Below, one piece after another: positions 1 to 8,724 of a stretch of 64,000 nucleotides of DNA. The notes beneath the pieces were generated by a model. The model ran no database searches. It saw only the letters and a program-made list of their open reading frames with translations, and was not told the origin of the DNA. The first letter of the stretch is position 1. The number at the start of each line of letters is the position of its first letter. The stretch is from NCBI RefSeq assembly GCF_024498075.1, contig NZ_JANHOF010000011.1, positions 62,001 through 126,000 on the forward strand. The letters run 5' to 3'. This DNA is from Paenibacillus mendelii (GTDB taxonomy: Bacteria > Bacillota > Bacilli > Paenibacillales > Paenibacillaceae). The position numbers and the translations under genes were made by a program.

Positions 1-931
1 CCTTGCGGATCGCAGCAACAAGCTCATAGGCTGGAATAACAAAGATATATTGTCCCCCATATCCTTTGGAGAAATAGAGGTCGACAACTCCGTTATGCTC
101 CTTAGAGGAAATCCACCAATGGTAACCGTATTCTCCAAAGATCGGCGGTTCATAGTGAAGATAGCCTTTGTGGTGCATGACGGTTGAGTCTCTTACCCAT
201 GCTTCGGGCACGATCTGCTCAGCGTTCCATCTTCCGCCCTGCAGGTACAGCAAACCGAACTTCGCCATATCTCGGGAAGCAAGATGCAGGCCGGCTCCGC
301 CTTCATGAATGCCTGCTAAGCTATTCCAACGGGGTTTGCGGAATTCAAGCTTCCGAAACAGATGCTCGCTTGCATAATCGTAGACCGAAACTCCGGTTGC
401 CTGATTAAGGATGGCCGAAAGTAAGTAAGAGCCGCCGGAATTATAGGTGAATGATTCTCCCGGATCATGTGCCATAGGCCGGTCAAGAACGAATTGCACT
501 CCATCCTCAGCCCGTTTCATCGCCCAATAGGGTTTATCGAAGTCCGGCCAATCAAATCCGGGGGTCATCGTTAGCAGATGCTTGATGCGGATCGCTTTCT
601 TCCGGGGATCCTTATCTTTATGTATTTGTTTGAAGTAGTCGGAAATCGGCTGTTCCAAATCGTCGATTTCTCCCCGTTTCAACGCAATGCCAATCAGCGC
701 GGATAATATGCTTTTCGTGCACGAGTAGACAGCCCCTACACGATCATCCTGCCCATCATGCCATTCCCATGCAGGCGCGCCTTGCTGGATAAGGACAATA
801 TCTCTAATTTTCCATTCTTGGTATTCGGAGATTCGCTCCTCGAGCCTTCTCCTATCTAGAGCAAGCTTGTCTGTGGTTGCTGATTCATCTTTCTTCCCTT
901 GCCAATACAGGTCCACACTCGTTCGTGTCAT
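1..931 (-). CDS. Serine hydrolase, beta-lactamase/DD-peptidase (class C) fold, 3' end off window
   Basis: About 310 residues are visible and the C-terminus lies beyond the left edge. The start ATG (929-931) follows an AGGAGG box about 11 bases upstream. The catalytic SxxK motif is S70-C-T-K73, and a Tyr-Asn-Ser motif lies at 163-165 in the context expected for class C-type serine hydrolases. A segment with GYHWW and a glycine-rich turn follows near the visible end. Members of this family are esterases, D-aminopeptidases, amide hydrolases or penicillin-binding-type enzymes; the true substrate cannot be read from the sequence. No signal peptide is evident, so I infer a cytoplasmic esterase or amidase rather than an exported beta-lactamase. 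The KTG-like box that would help classify it may lie outside the window. Confidence 0.85.
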   Translation of the reverse strand, partial: MTRTSVDLYWQGKKDESATTDKLALDRRRLEERISEYQEWKIRDIVLIQQGAPAWEWHDGQDDRVGAVYSCTKSILSALIGIALKRGEIDDLEQPISDYFKQIHKDKDPRKKAIRIKHLLTMTPGFDWPDFDKPYWAMKRAEDGVQFVLDRPMAHDPGESFTYNSGGSYLLSAILNQATGVSVYDYASEHLFRKLEFRKPRWNSLAGIHEGGAGLHLASRDMAKFGLLYLQGGRWNAEQIVPEAWVRDSTVMHHKGYLHYEPPIFGEYGYHWWISSKEHNGVVDLYFSKGYGGQYIFVIPAYELVAAIRK

Positions 932-991
932 ACGTCCGTACGCCTCCTCTCATCTTAGTATATCATTAACCATATCTAACCGGGGCATCCA

Positions 992-1034
992 GGCAGAAGG
1001 AGGAACCGCTCGCTGCGCGGTTCCTCCTTCTGCC
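992..1034. terminator. 18-bp perfect hairpin after the dioxygenase gene
   Basis: The arms at 992-1009 and 1017-1034 are perfectly complementary around a 7-base loop. The hairpin lies 13 bases past the stop of the minus-strand dioxygenase gene and before the serine hydrolase gene. No good U-tract follows on either strand, so it may stabilise the RNA end rather than terminate efficiently. Confidence 0.55.
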
Positions 1035-1046
1035 AATCTATACTTA

Positions 1047-1868
1047 TTAACCGCGAGCCGGTTCGGACATCGTCTTCTTCAATTCAGCCGTTAACCCGGC
1101 CAGATGACCGTCGTTAGCCATCACCTGCTCCAGATGAACCATCCTGCGGGGTGACGCTGTATTCATCATCGTTTCGGAATAGTTCCGATCGATCCAGAAT
1201 CGGGCATGGCCGGCAATATAATCGCGCAGCTCCTGAAGATCCTCTTCCAGATAGCGCTGGCATAAATTCATGGTGAACATTCTCCGATTCGGTCCGCCAT
1301 TAAACGAAGCATGGAAGGTATTGTGATCGAATACCAGGATATCACCCGGCACCACGTCCAAGGTAACCGACGGCACCTCGCTGCCTTTGATGTCCCACAA
1401 TTCACTGCTTTTGCGCATTTTATCGGTCAAATCCTTACCGAATTGATCATCGAGCCGATGACTTCCCGGAATGACGCGCAGCGCCCCCGAAGCTCCATCC
1501 AGCTTATCCAGGTAGAACGCGATTTTGATATGTTTATACTTGTGATGATACCCATCGCGATGCCAGCCCGTCTCGCCTGTATAATAATTCCCGTCGCTGC
1601 CCATGTAGTTAAAGTCATCGCCTAACAGGGAGGCCCCAATACCTTCGATTCTCGGATCATCCAGCAGCGTATTCATTCGTGCCCGTTGATCGATGAATGG
1701 AACAATGCACGTTCGTTTCGTTCCATCATGCGGTGCAATATCCGTCTTCCCCGGGAAGGTCTGCGTAAATTCATCGGTGATCCAATCGATACTGTCACTA
1801 AGCAGCTGAGGTAATTTAATAAATCCGAAGGTTTCAAAGAAATCAATTTGGCCGGCAGTCAAGCTCAT
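1047..1868 (-). CDS. Phytanoyl-CoA dioxygenase (PhyH) family protein
   Basis: This 273-residue protein has the Fe(II)/2-oxoglutarate oxygenase facial triad: H103-x-D105 in a GWHRDGYHH context and a distal H186 in DHNTFHASFN. Arg195/Arg196 follow where the 2-oxoglutarate-binding arginine is expected. PhyH-family enzymes hydroxylate small molecules or lipids, and many bacterial members act in secondary metabolism, so the substrate is unknown. The start is well supported by AAGGAG just upstream. The gene is divergent from the esterase gene across 389 bases and monocistronic, ending at a strong hairpin. No signal peptide is visible, so it is probably cytoplasmic. Confidence 0.88.
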   Translation of the reverse strand: MSLTAGQIDFFETFGFIKLPQLLSDSIDWITDEFTQTFPGKTDIAPHDGTKRTCIVPFIDQRARMNTLLDDPRIEGIGASLLGDDFNYMGSDGNYYTGETGWHRDGYHHKYKHIKIAFYLDKLDGASGALRVIPGSHRLDDQFGKDLTDKMRKSSELWDIKGSEVPSVTLDVVPGDILVFDHNTFHASFNGGPNRRMFTMNLCQRYLEEDLQELRDYIAGHARFWIDRNYSETMMNTASPRRMVHLEQVMANDGHLAGLTAELKKTMSEPARG

Positions 1869-2257
1869 ATTTACATCTCCTTATTCATCGTTCTATGCTT
1901 TAGCATCTTGTTCTGCTCACAATGAAGAATGCTTCCTAATCAATGATGGTGCGGCTGGTTGGATCAAGAACTTGGCACGCCCCCTTTTAGATTTGAATTG
2001 ATCTGAGGTTGACCCTGCAGACTCATGGTTTGAATGACAACATCCCTAATAAGGACTATGTAAATATGCTTATTCTGCGTTAACTTACATATCCCTCCAA
2101 TCTATAATCGTTATTACGAAAAAAATGTGGATGCGAAAAGCGGCAGTCCGCCCATTTCATGAACAAGCAGGAATTTGTGCATACGAGGCGAATGTTTGTT
2201 ATGTCTCATGTTGATGTAAGCAAACCATTTTTCTTTATTTAATGGAGGTAATATTTA
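1869..2257. other. Divergent intergenic region, dioxygenase/esterase
   Basis: This 389-bp stretch has no convincing ORF. It must hold the promoters of both flanking genes. On the plus strand TTGATG (about 2211-2216), a 17-base spacer and TTTATT form only a modest sigma-A match. No clear operator was found. Confidence 0.4.
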
Positions 2258-3031
2258 ATGGCATTGATTAATTGTGATTTTTATTCGGATTCCCTCGGCT
2301 TGTCGACTTCCATGACGGTCATACTCCCTCAACAATCGTATTCGCAGATCGGTATGGAGTCGAAGGCTCTCCAACGGAAACACCCTACGCTGTACCTTCT
2401 CCATGGGTTGTCCGACGACCATACCATATGGCTGCGCCGCACATCTATCGAACGCTATGTAGCTTCTCTTGGAATAGCTGTTGTCATGCCGGTTGTACAT
2501 AGGAGCTTCTACACGAATATGAAGAGCGGATACGATTACTGGACATTCATCAGCGAAGAGCTGCCCTCGATTGCCAGATCCTTCTTCCCTCTATCCGATC
2601 GCAGGGAGGATAACTTCGTCGCCGGACTCTCGATGGGTGGCTATGGCGCCTTCAAGCTTGCCTTAAGCCATCCTGATCGTTATCAAGCGGCTGCCAGCTT
2701 GTCGGGTTCGTTAGATATCGCCAGCTTGTCGGAACGGTTTCCCGCCGACTTTGCAAAAGTATTCGGCAGTCTGGATGAAGCCGTAGACAGCGCGAATGAT
2801 ATGTTCCGGCTTGCTTCCGATTTGGCGGCAAGCGGCAAGCAGGCTCCCCAGCTGTACCAATGCTGCGGGACAGAAGATTTTCTATACGATGTGAATCTCA
2901 ACTTCCGTGATCATGCCCGGCAGCTCAATCTGCCTTTAACGTACGAAGAGGAACCCGGCAATCATGATTGGGGCTACTGGGATGCTAAGATCCAGCGTGT
3001 GCTGGAATGGCTTCCCCTGCGAACTGAATAA
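2258..3031 (+). CDS. Alpha/beta-hydrolase esterase, EstA / esterase D-like
   Basis: This 257-residue protein has the order typical of the PF00756 esterase family: an N-terminal strand region, an LLHG oxyanion segment at about 47-50, and the nucleophile elbow G-L-S125-M-G-G. A late acid lies in the CGTEDFLYD segment and the catalytic His in the GNHDWGYW segment. Short family members are tributyrin or acetyl esterases and S-formylglutathione hydrolases. Without a formaldehyde pathway nearby, an acetylesterase for acyl sugars is the more likely role, by inference. TGGAGG precedes the ATG. No signal peptide is seen. A strong hairpin follows immediately. Confidence 0.87.
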   Translation: MALINCDFYSDSLGLSTSMTVILPQQSYSQIGMESKALQRKHPTLYLLHGLSDDHTIWLRRTSIERYVASLGIAVVMPVVHRSFYTNMKSGYDYWTFISEELPSIARSFFPLSDRREDNFVAGLSMGGYGAFKLALSHPDRYQAAASLSGSLDIASLSERFPADFAKVFGSLDEAVDSANDMFRLASDLAASGKQAPQLYQCCGTEDFLYDVNLNFRDHARQLNLPLTYEEEPGNHDWGYWDAKIQRVLEWLPLRTE

Positions 3032-3032
3032 T

Positions 3033-3080
3033 CGCCATAGGAAAGAGGCCGCGAGCGATCGCGGCCTCTTTCCTATGGCG
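3033..3080. terminator. Bidirectional terminator hairpin between convergent genes
   Basis: A perfect 21-bp stem (3033-3053 with 3060-3080) closes a 6-base loop. It starts two bases after the esterase stop and faces the converging propeller gene. No long U-tract follows on either side. Confidence 0.75.
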
Positions 3081-3115
3081 TATTGGTTTGAACCGATGAA
3101 AATATGGACAGGAGC

Positions 3116-4450
3116 CTATGCTTCCACACCTGTAGAGAGTAGTAATAGCGGTGATATCACAACAGACGATGGGAAGCTGCCTACGGGCAATATCGCAATC
3201 GGCTGCTGACTTTGAACGTCGATAACCGCAACATACCCGACGGCAAGCATAGACACATACAGCTTCATGCCGTCGGTGGTGAAGGCCAGACTGCTGGCCA
3301 TACTTCCTTCGGGCAGATCGATCGTCGTCAGCACTTCATTTTTCGCCGTGTTAATGACTCCGATGGCGTTGCTGTCCCGATTCACGATGTATGCCAGCGC
3401 ACCATCCGGCGAAACGGCAATGCCTTGCGGTTTACTGCCGTACTCCAATGAAATGATTGATCGCACAGTATGCTCTGATGCCGATACGACAAGAATCCGA
3501 TTATAGTGGAGATCTGTAATATAGACGTCATCTCCATCAGGTGAGAAAGCAAGAGATGAAGGCTGGCTCCCGCTCGGAAGCCCAATCATTGATGTGATCA
3601 TGTCCGTCGTTGTGTCCATGACAGCGATTTTTCCGGTATTCGTCATGCAAATGTAGAGATCATGTCCGTCCGGAGACAGGGCCACCGCTGATGGATCGCT
3701 GGATACGGGCAAGGGAATCGCTTGAATGATGGCATTCGTCCCCGTGTCGATAACATGAATCGAATCATCCAGAAGCGTCGTCACATACACTTTCTTCCCA
3801 TTGCTTGACAGAGCGAGGGCAAAAGGCACGCAGCTGGGCGGAAAACGGATATCCGCTGTAACGCGGTGTGAAACCGCCGAGATTACCTTCAACGACTTAT
3901 CGCCCTGACAGGTCACATAGATGCTAGAGCCGTCTGGCGAAACGGCCAATACACGCGGTCTGGAGCCTGAGGGCAGCTTTACCGTCGTGAGACGGGAATG
4001 TGTCGAAGTTTGGATGACGGTAACGGTATGCTGCGTGTGATTCGCAACATAAGCCAGCTGCAGCTCATCATGGCGAACAGGCATCATCCGCAGCACATGC
4101 TGGTCTGCGGGATCGTCCGTATCGTCATATTCCGTAACCGTGGCAACGACGTCGCCTGAGCCTAGTCCGTTCGTCACGACACGAACTCCGAATCGATCCA
4201 ATTCTTTCGCATCCACCTCATAGACGAAGACGGATTGTTCCCAGCCTACCCGCTGCAGCTGAACGACCTTGAACGCTTTCGTGACCAAGCTCCCATACTC
4301 ATCATCAGATTCGGCTGTTTTCCGCTTCAACGTATAAATCTCGATGCCTGCTTTCGCTTGCTGCCACCCCATATTCATAACAGAGACAGATAGCTTCGCG
4401 GTCCGCCGCGCTTTCCGATTGAATAGAAGTCCGGAGTCCAGTACCGGCAT
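3116..4450 (-). CDS. YVTN-family seven-bladed beta-propeller protein
   Basis: I place the start at the ATG at 4448-4450 because a GGGGGCGAGG box precedes it, giving 444 residues; an upstream in-frame start would add 26 residues of unlikely sequence. An N-terminal domain of about 130 residues (beta-rich, acidic near its end) precedes seven repeats. Each repeat has an AxSPDG-like turn followed by a YVT/YIC/YIT strand and a xxVI(D/N/S) strand, as in surface-layer and YncE-type propellers. No signal peptide or anchor is visible. Family members bind ligands or proteins. It is co-directional with the MoxR-DUF58-DUF4129 genes upstream but separated from them by about 200 bases and a hairpin. Confidence 0.85.
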   Translation of the reverse strand: MPVLDSGLLFNRKARRTAKLSVSVMNMGWQQAKAGIEIYTLKRKTAESDDEYGSLVTKAFKVVQLQRVGWEQSVFVYEVDAKELDRFGVRVVTNGLGSGDVVATVTEYDDTDDPADQHVLRMMPVRHDELQLAYVANHTQHTVTVIQTSTHSRLTTVKLPSGSRPRVLAVSPDGSSIYVTCQGDKSLKVISAVSHRVTADIRFPPSCVPFALALSSNGKKVYVTTLLDDSIHVIDTGTNAIIQAIPLPVSSDPSAVALSPDGHDLYICMTNTGKIAVMDTTTDMITSMIGLPSGSQPSSLAFSPDGDDVYITDLHYNRILVVSASEHTVRSIISLEYGSKPQGIAVSPDGALAYIVNRDSNAIGVINTAKNEVLTTIDLPEGSMASSLAFTTDGMKLYVSMLAVGYVAVIDVQSQQPIAILPVGSFPSSVVISPLLLLSTGVEA

Positions 4451-4571
4451 GCCCTCGCCCCCTCTACTCTTTCTTTTCTCCTTCCCTATTCTATGTTGGA
4501 AGGTTACGAGAGAACCCGGCGTTTCCACCGGGAGAAATGCATACGCGTCAACTATCTCTCCTCATACCGAA

Positions 4572-4626
4572 CAACGCCTCTATCGGCAGTGCTCGAAATT
4601 GGCGAGCAGCTGCTGTAGAGGCGTTG
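4572..4626. terminator. Imperfect hairpin between coiled-coil and propeller genes
   Basis: The outer arms 4572-4582 and 4616-4626 pair over 11 bp, with a further interrupted stem (GCTCG/CGAGC) inside. It lies just after the stop of the Gln-rich gene on the minus strand. U-tract support is weak. Confidence 0.5.
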
Positions 4627-4647
4627 ATTGGAGTGGTAGCTCTGTAC

Positions 4648-4998
4648 TTATTGAATCGGGATGCTTGATTGAGCGGGTTCAGCGGATATCGCGCTGATCG
4701 TACTCTTGACCTGCTGCTCGGCTTGCTGAAGTCGCTGAAGGATGTTTTGAATCTGTCTTTTTTGGGCATCCATCTGCATTTGGATCTGATTCTCCGCAAG
4801 CTGTAGCTCATGCTGAATGTTCTGTATTTCGATCACGACTTGATTGACCTTCTGCGAGCGTTGATCCAGACCTGCGTTGCGCAAGGCTTGCTGAGCCTGA
4901 ATCCGCTCCTGCGCTTGCTGCTGCTGCACTTGCTCTTGGAACTGCTGATAAGACATCTGCTGGCTATTGATTGTTTGTCCTTGATTTTGATTTTCCAT
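4648..4998 (-). CDS. Gln-rich coiled-coil protein, unknown function
   Basis: This 116-residue protein has a textbook AGGAGG site seven bases before its ATG. I do not recognise a family. The sequence is dominated by glutamine, especially in the first 45 residues. Residues from about 45 to 100 form a heptad-like pattern of Val/Ile/Leu alternating with Gln and charged residues, predicting a long coiled coil. The C-terminus is short and Pro/Ser-rich. No signal peptide, membrane segment or cysteine is seen. It lies 79 bases downstream of the DUF4129 gene on the same strand, so it may be the last gene of the MoxR operon and a structural or scaffolding partner. That link is inferred from position only. 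Confidence 0.75.
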   Translation of the reverse strand: MENQNQGQTINSQQMSYQQFQEQVQQQQAQERIQAQQALRNAGLDQRSQKVNQVVIEIQNIQHELQLAENQIQMQMDAQKRQIQNILQRLQQAEQQVKSTISAISAEPAQSSIPIQ

Positions 4999-5077
4999 CG
5001 GAACCCTCCTGTAACAATAGGAATAGTGCTAATATGCACCATTGGTTGAAACTTTATGTAGGGTGAGGTTCAACGGA

Positions 5078-6379
5078 TTATTTTCGCTTGTTTTTATGCT
5101 TCGGCGTCGTGGCTGCCTGCAGACGTTCCAGCTCAGCATCGCTTATTGCCTTCTTGCCATATCGGACCGATCCATAATGATTGACAAGAAGCTCTGCCAT
5201 TTCATTCTCTTGGGAGCTTAACTGCTCGCTCAGCTCTGACCCGGTCTCAACCGGAGTCAGGTGAGGTTTATACGCATAGCCTGCTTTCACGCGTTGACCG
5301 AGCCACTGCCGGTATAAGTAACGAATCCTGGATTCGTTGTCGGGGAGATCCTTCCACTTCAACCGTGACTCACGTGAGGATCCCCGGAACCATGCTGCGA
5401 ATCGACCTGGCTTCCATATGCTCTCCACCTCATCTACATAGCCCTGCGAACGGATAACCCGTTCTCGTCCGAATAATCGCGCGAGTCTCTCTCTGAGCAG
5501 CCTTAGCCATCCCGGGACATGCTTCATGATTCGCAGGATTACCCATAATAGCAAGACGGCTACTACAGTAAGCAAGACGTATGTGAGTATATCCCAAATC
5601 GGCGAGGGCTCTCCCCCTTTGGGCAATTGCGGTGGCGGCGCAGGCTCATTCGGGGGCATTTCTGCCGGCAATTCCTCCCTGCTCTCTCCACTTAGCAGCT
5701 TATTAAGCAGGGCGACTATTGCGCCACCGAGTGAGCTGAACAAGGCTTGCAGTTGAATGGCAAGCACCAGAAAAACCGTTAAGCCTACGATGAGGATAAC
5801 CATCACTCTGTTGTGACGCTTTACCGTTGCTTCAACCTTGGGTTCCTGATCGCCGGACAGTGTCTCTTCCCCCACCATATGGCGATTCGATAAGAATAAG
5901 AAGAGAAGGAGTGAAGCGGCGCCGCCTGCAAGCAGCAGCCATGAATAATCCTCGAATCGTTCAAACCGCAAAAATATGGCCGAAACCAGAAAATAGAATA
6001 ACAAGCTATACGCATAACGGCTAATACCAATACGTTCATGCCACGACAACGAGAGCATCGTCCCGCCGCGAAACATTCCGAAGGCTGCTGCGAGAAACGC
6101 CATAATACCTATCCGGGACAAATCGAATAATCCAAATCCATACCCGTACAATAAGCCCCCAATCACAGCCAGGAGAATGACCGGAAAAGGATGCCGGAAC
6201 GATAAAGGAAGGTTGATGAAATAACCGATTGGATATCCCAGCGGCAGACCGATCAGCCATATCCATTGGATCGGTCCTTCCAGAACGTATCCCGTCAGGA
6301 CGAGTATAATCGGAAAATACAGCAGGAGCTCAATCAGGCCTTGTTGGGCAACCCGAAGGCCTGCGATCAAATGCTTCAT
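5078..6379 (-). CDS. Membrane protein with C-terminal DUF4129 domain
   Basis: This 433-residue protein starts at the ATG at 6377-6379, which shares its A with the TAA of the upstream DUF58 gene (TAATG), with AGGAGG seven bases before. That indicates translational coupling. About six hydrophobic segments occupy residues 1-185 and one or two more lie near 190-215 and 265-295. A Pro-rich stretch precedes the last of these. The cytosolic C-terminal third, with an IRYLYRQWL core and a later LVNHYGSVRYG segment, matches DUF4129. In many Bacillota this position is held by a transglutaminase-like protein carrying the same C-terminal domain; here no Cys-His-Asp transglutaminase core is visible. Its role in the MoxR system is unknown. 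Confidence 0.8.
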   Translation of the reverse strand: MKHLIAGLRVAQQGLIELLLYFPIILVLTGYVLEGPIQWIWLIGLPLGYPIGYFINLPLSFRHPFPVILLAVIGGLLYGYGFGLFDLSRIGIMAFLAAAFGMFRGGTMLSLSWHERIGISRYAYSLLFYFLVSAIFLRFERFEDYSWLLLAGGAASLLLFLFLSNRHMVGEETLSGDQEPKVEATVKRHNRVMVILIVGLTVFLVLAIQLQALFSSLGGAIVALLNKLLSGESREELPAEMPPNEPAPPPQLPKGGEPSPIWDILTYVLLTVVAVLLLWVILRIMKHVPGWLRLLRERLARLFGRERVIRSQGYVDEVESIWKPGRFAAWFRGSSRESRLKWKDLPDNESRIRYLYRQWLGQRVKAGYAYKPHLTPVETGSELSEQLSSQENEMAELLVNHYGSVRYGKKAISDAELERLQAATTPKHKNKRK

Positions 6380-7470
6380 TACGCCGCCTCCTCTGACCGG
6401 CCAATGGGCACCCAATGAATGCCATGACCGCCATGCCGGAGCCGTTCCACCTCGGCTGTTATTTTATCATTCATGAAAGCCGACACGATAACCAAATCAC
6501 ATCGCGCATCCAGGGTCGTGCCGATATAGGCGAGGAGGGCATCGAACGGCATAGCCCTTACAATGACCAGCTTGGCCATCTGCTCCAGAATCGCCATTAG
6601 ATGCTCATGTCCGCTTCCCATCTCTTCAATCATCGGTTTTCCCGGAATATCCAGCTCATGCCCATTCGACGCAAACCCGCTCTCTAGCCCTTGCTCTGTC
6701 GCATATTGAATGTAGCCCGCTGCGCACCTAATGCCTTGCTCAATCAGCTCGGTATCGTTAACGGTATCCCACATGTCTGTATGATCTTCGACATTCAATA
6801 CAACCATGAGCCGGTAATCGGCCGTAAAATCCCTGCGGTGAACCTGAATCTGTCCAGCACGTGCCGTCGCACTCCAATTAATGCCTTTCAGCGGATCGCC
6901 AGGTCGATAGTCGCGAACCCCAGTCACGAAGAACGGATCCTCCACGATCCAGCGGCGCACGGAAATATCACCCTGCCAGCTGTGTGAGGGAAGCTGGATA
7001 TCCGCACGGTCAAGCGGCTTGGGATAGACGATAAGCTCTTCACTAAGCGGCACATTCACCCAGGCCCGGTAAAATCCGAATAAATCACCGTACGTAAGCG
7101 ATGCCGAGGTAAGCCGATAACAGCCGCGCTGATTGCATAGCACAGCATGCCGGCGCGTTAATTGCTTGTAACCCATCAGACTAAACAGGCTTTTGTGGTT
7201 CTGATAGAATTGACCGGAGCTGACGTCGAAATTAAACTCGCTTTCAAACTTCAGACCCGTGTGAAGCTGTGATTCCACACGCAGCCATGGAACCGGAAGC
7301 AAGCCTCGGTTCGTTACCTTCTCAATCATCTCGATCCGATCGCCTTCGAAGCAGCGCGCGGTTCCGAACGTCCGCTTATACGTGAGCCTCTTGATCCCGA
7401 AGCGTTTAAAGACCCAGCGCTGTGCGAACATCACGACGAGCGCGCTTAGAATAAACCAATGTATGCCCAC
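6379..7470 (-). CDS. DUF58 domain protein, MoxR partner
   Basis: I choose the GTG at 7468-7470, preceded by GGAGG at eight bases. Longer in-frame starts would overlap the MoxR gene without a ribosome site. The product is 363 residues. An N-terminal membrane segment (about 3-16) is followed by a beta-rich region and then the DUF58 signature VRDYRPGDPLKGINW at about residues 200-215, with the following ATAR. The remainder resembles a von Willebrand A fold. DUF58 proteins are co-encoded with MoxR ATPases and are thought to be their substrates or adaptors in assembly or activation of membrane complexes. The gap to moxR is 37 bases and the downstream gene overlaps by one base, so the three form an operon. 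Confidence 0.86.
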   Translation of the reverse strand: MGIHWFILSALVVMFAQRWVFKRFGIKRLTYKRTFGTARCFEGDRIEMIEKVTNRGLLPVPWLRVESQLHTGLKFESEFNFDVSSGQFYQNHKSLFSLMGYKQLTRRHAVLCNQRGCYRLTSASLTYGDLFGFYRAWVNVPLSEELIVYPKPLDRADIQLPSHSWQGDISVRRWIVEDPFFVTGVRDYRPGDPLKGINWSATARAGQIQVHRRDFTADYRLMVVLNVEDHTDMWDTVNDTELIEQGIRCAAGYIQYATEQGLESGFASNGHELDIPGKPMIEEMGSGHEHLMAILEQMAKLVIVRAMPFDALLAYIGTTLDARCDLVIVSAFMNDKITAEVERLRHGGHGIHWVPIGRSEEAA

Positions 7471-7507
7471 TAGATTCGCCTCCGCTTCGCAACGATGTTG
7501 ACGATAA

Positions 7508-8470
7508 TCATCTTGCCGTAAGCGGTGCATCCGCAGGTACTGGAATTTGATTAAGGACCGACATGACAATCGTTTCTGCAGCATCTGCACGCATCCGCTG
7601 CGAGCTTCTCACCGCGATTCGATGTGCCAGTACAGGAACGGCCATGGTTTTTACATCATCGGGTGTAACGAAATCCCGCCCCCTCAACGCAGCATGCACC
7701 TGGCAAGCCTTCAGCAGCGCTTGACTGCCGCGCGGGCTCACCCCAAGGACCGCATCCGGATGTACTCGAGTGCCTTCGACGATGGACAGCATATAGTGGA
7801 GCAGATCATCACTAACGAGCACGGTAGGATAGACACGCTGAGCTTCCACAATATCTGCCGCGTTCACAACCGGCTTCAACAGCTCTAGCGGATTTTCGGA
7901 CATGAATCGTTTCATGATAGAAAGTCCCTCATCAACGGACGGGTACCCCATCTTTACTTTGAATAAGAATCGGTCCAGCTGAGCTTCAGGCAGCGGGAAT
8001 GTTCCTTGCTGCTCCACCGGATTCTGAGTCGCGATGACTAAGAATGGCCGCTCTAATACATGTGTCGTACCATCAATACTAACTTGACGTTCCTCCATGC
8101 ATTCCAGCAGGCTCGATTGCGTTCTTGGCGTAGCGCGATTAATTTCATCGGCCAACACGATATTGGCAAATAACGGGCCAGGACGGAATTCAAACTCCGA
8201 CAGTTTCTGGTTATAGAAATGAATGCCGCTTAGATCAGATGGGAGCAGATCCGGTGTGAACTGAATTCGCTTGAACGAGCCGTCCAGCGACTTCGCAAGC
8301 GCTTTCGCAAGAAGCGTCTTGCCGGTGCCGGGAACATCTTCAAGCAGCACGTGTCCGGATGCTATGATGGCAATCAGTAATTTGTCGACGATATCTTCTT
8401 TGCCGACGATGACTTCACTAACGTTAGAGCGTATACGGTCAGCAATTCGATGTATCGATTCCAGGTTCAT
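7508..8470 (-). CDS. MoxR-family AAA+ ATPase
   Basis: This 320-residue protein contains Walker A (D-V-P-G-T-G-K-T, residues 45-52), Walker B (VLADEI, about 105-110) and sensor 1 (VIATQNPVEQQG), the last diagnostic of the MoxR group. A C-terminal lid domain carries the SPRGSQALLKA sensor-2 segment. The length is normal. MoxR ATPases act as chaperone-like remodellers with DUF58/VWA proteins. GAGGAG lies upstream of the ATG. It is the first gene of a minus-strand set with DUF58, DUF4129 and perhaps the Gln-rich protein. The substrate in this organism is unknown. Confidence 0.93.
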   Translation of the reverse strand: MNLESIHRIADRIRSNVSEVIVGKEDIVDKLLIAIIASGHVLLEDVPGTGKTLLAKALAKSLDGSFKRIQFTPDLLPSDLSGIHFYNQKLSEFEFRPGPLFANIVLADEINRATPRTQSSLLECMEERQVSIDGTTHVLERPFLVIATQNPVEQQGTFPLPEAQLDRFLFKVKMGYPSVDEGLSIMKRFMSENPLELLKPVVNAADIVEAQRVYPTVLVSDDLLHYMLSIVEGTRVHPDAVLGVSPRGSQALLKACQVHAALRGRDFVTPDDVKTMAVPVLAHRIAVRSSQRMRADAAETIVMSVLNQIPVPADAPLTAR

Positions 8471-8724
8471 TGCAGTAAAGCTCCTCTCTTATGCTTTCAA
8501 ATAATGGAACTGCGTTTCCACCAGTATACCTGTTGAACCGGACTACCGCTATATTTTCATCCCTGAATGAGTAAAATGAGCCGTTTGTTGCGTTACATAG
8601 CTCTTGCACTGTACGAAACTCCCAGCGTGCGATGCGGCTTTCATGAAGGGTGCAACCACATACCGATACACCCAAAAAGGGCGTTACATCGGTTCTGCGA
8701 GGCATTTAATCCCTGACATCAGCG

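Noticed and set aside
992..1034. Small RNA gene suggested by the strong hairpin
   Set aside because: The hairpin lacks a U-tract and no promoter was found near it. It fits a 3' end stabiliser of the dioxygenase transcript.
8439..8705. Minus-strand 88-codon frame between serS and moxR
   Set aside because: Overlaps the moxR start and lacks a ribosome site and family features. The 254-base gap more likely holds the moxR promoter.
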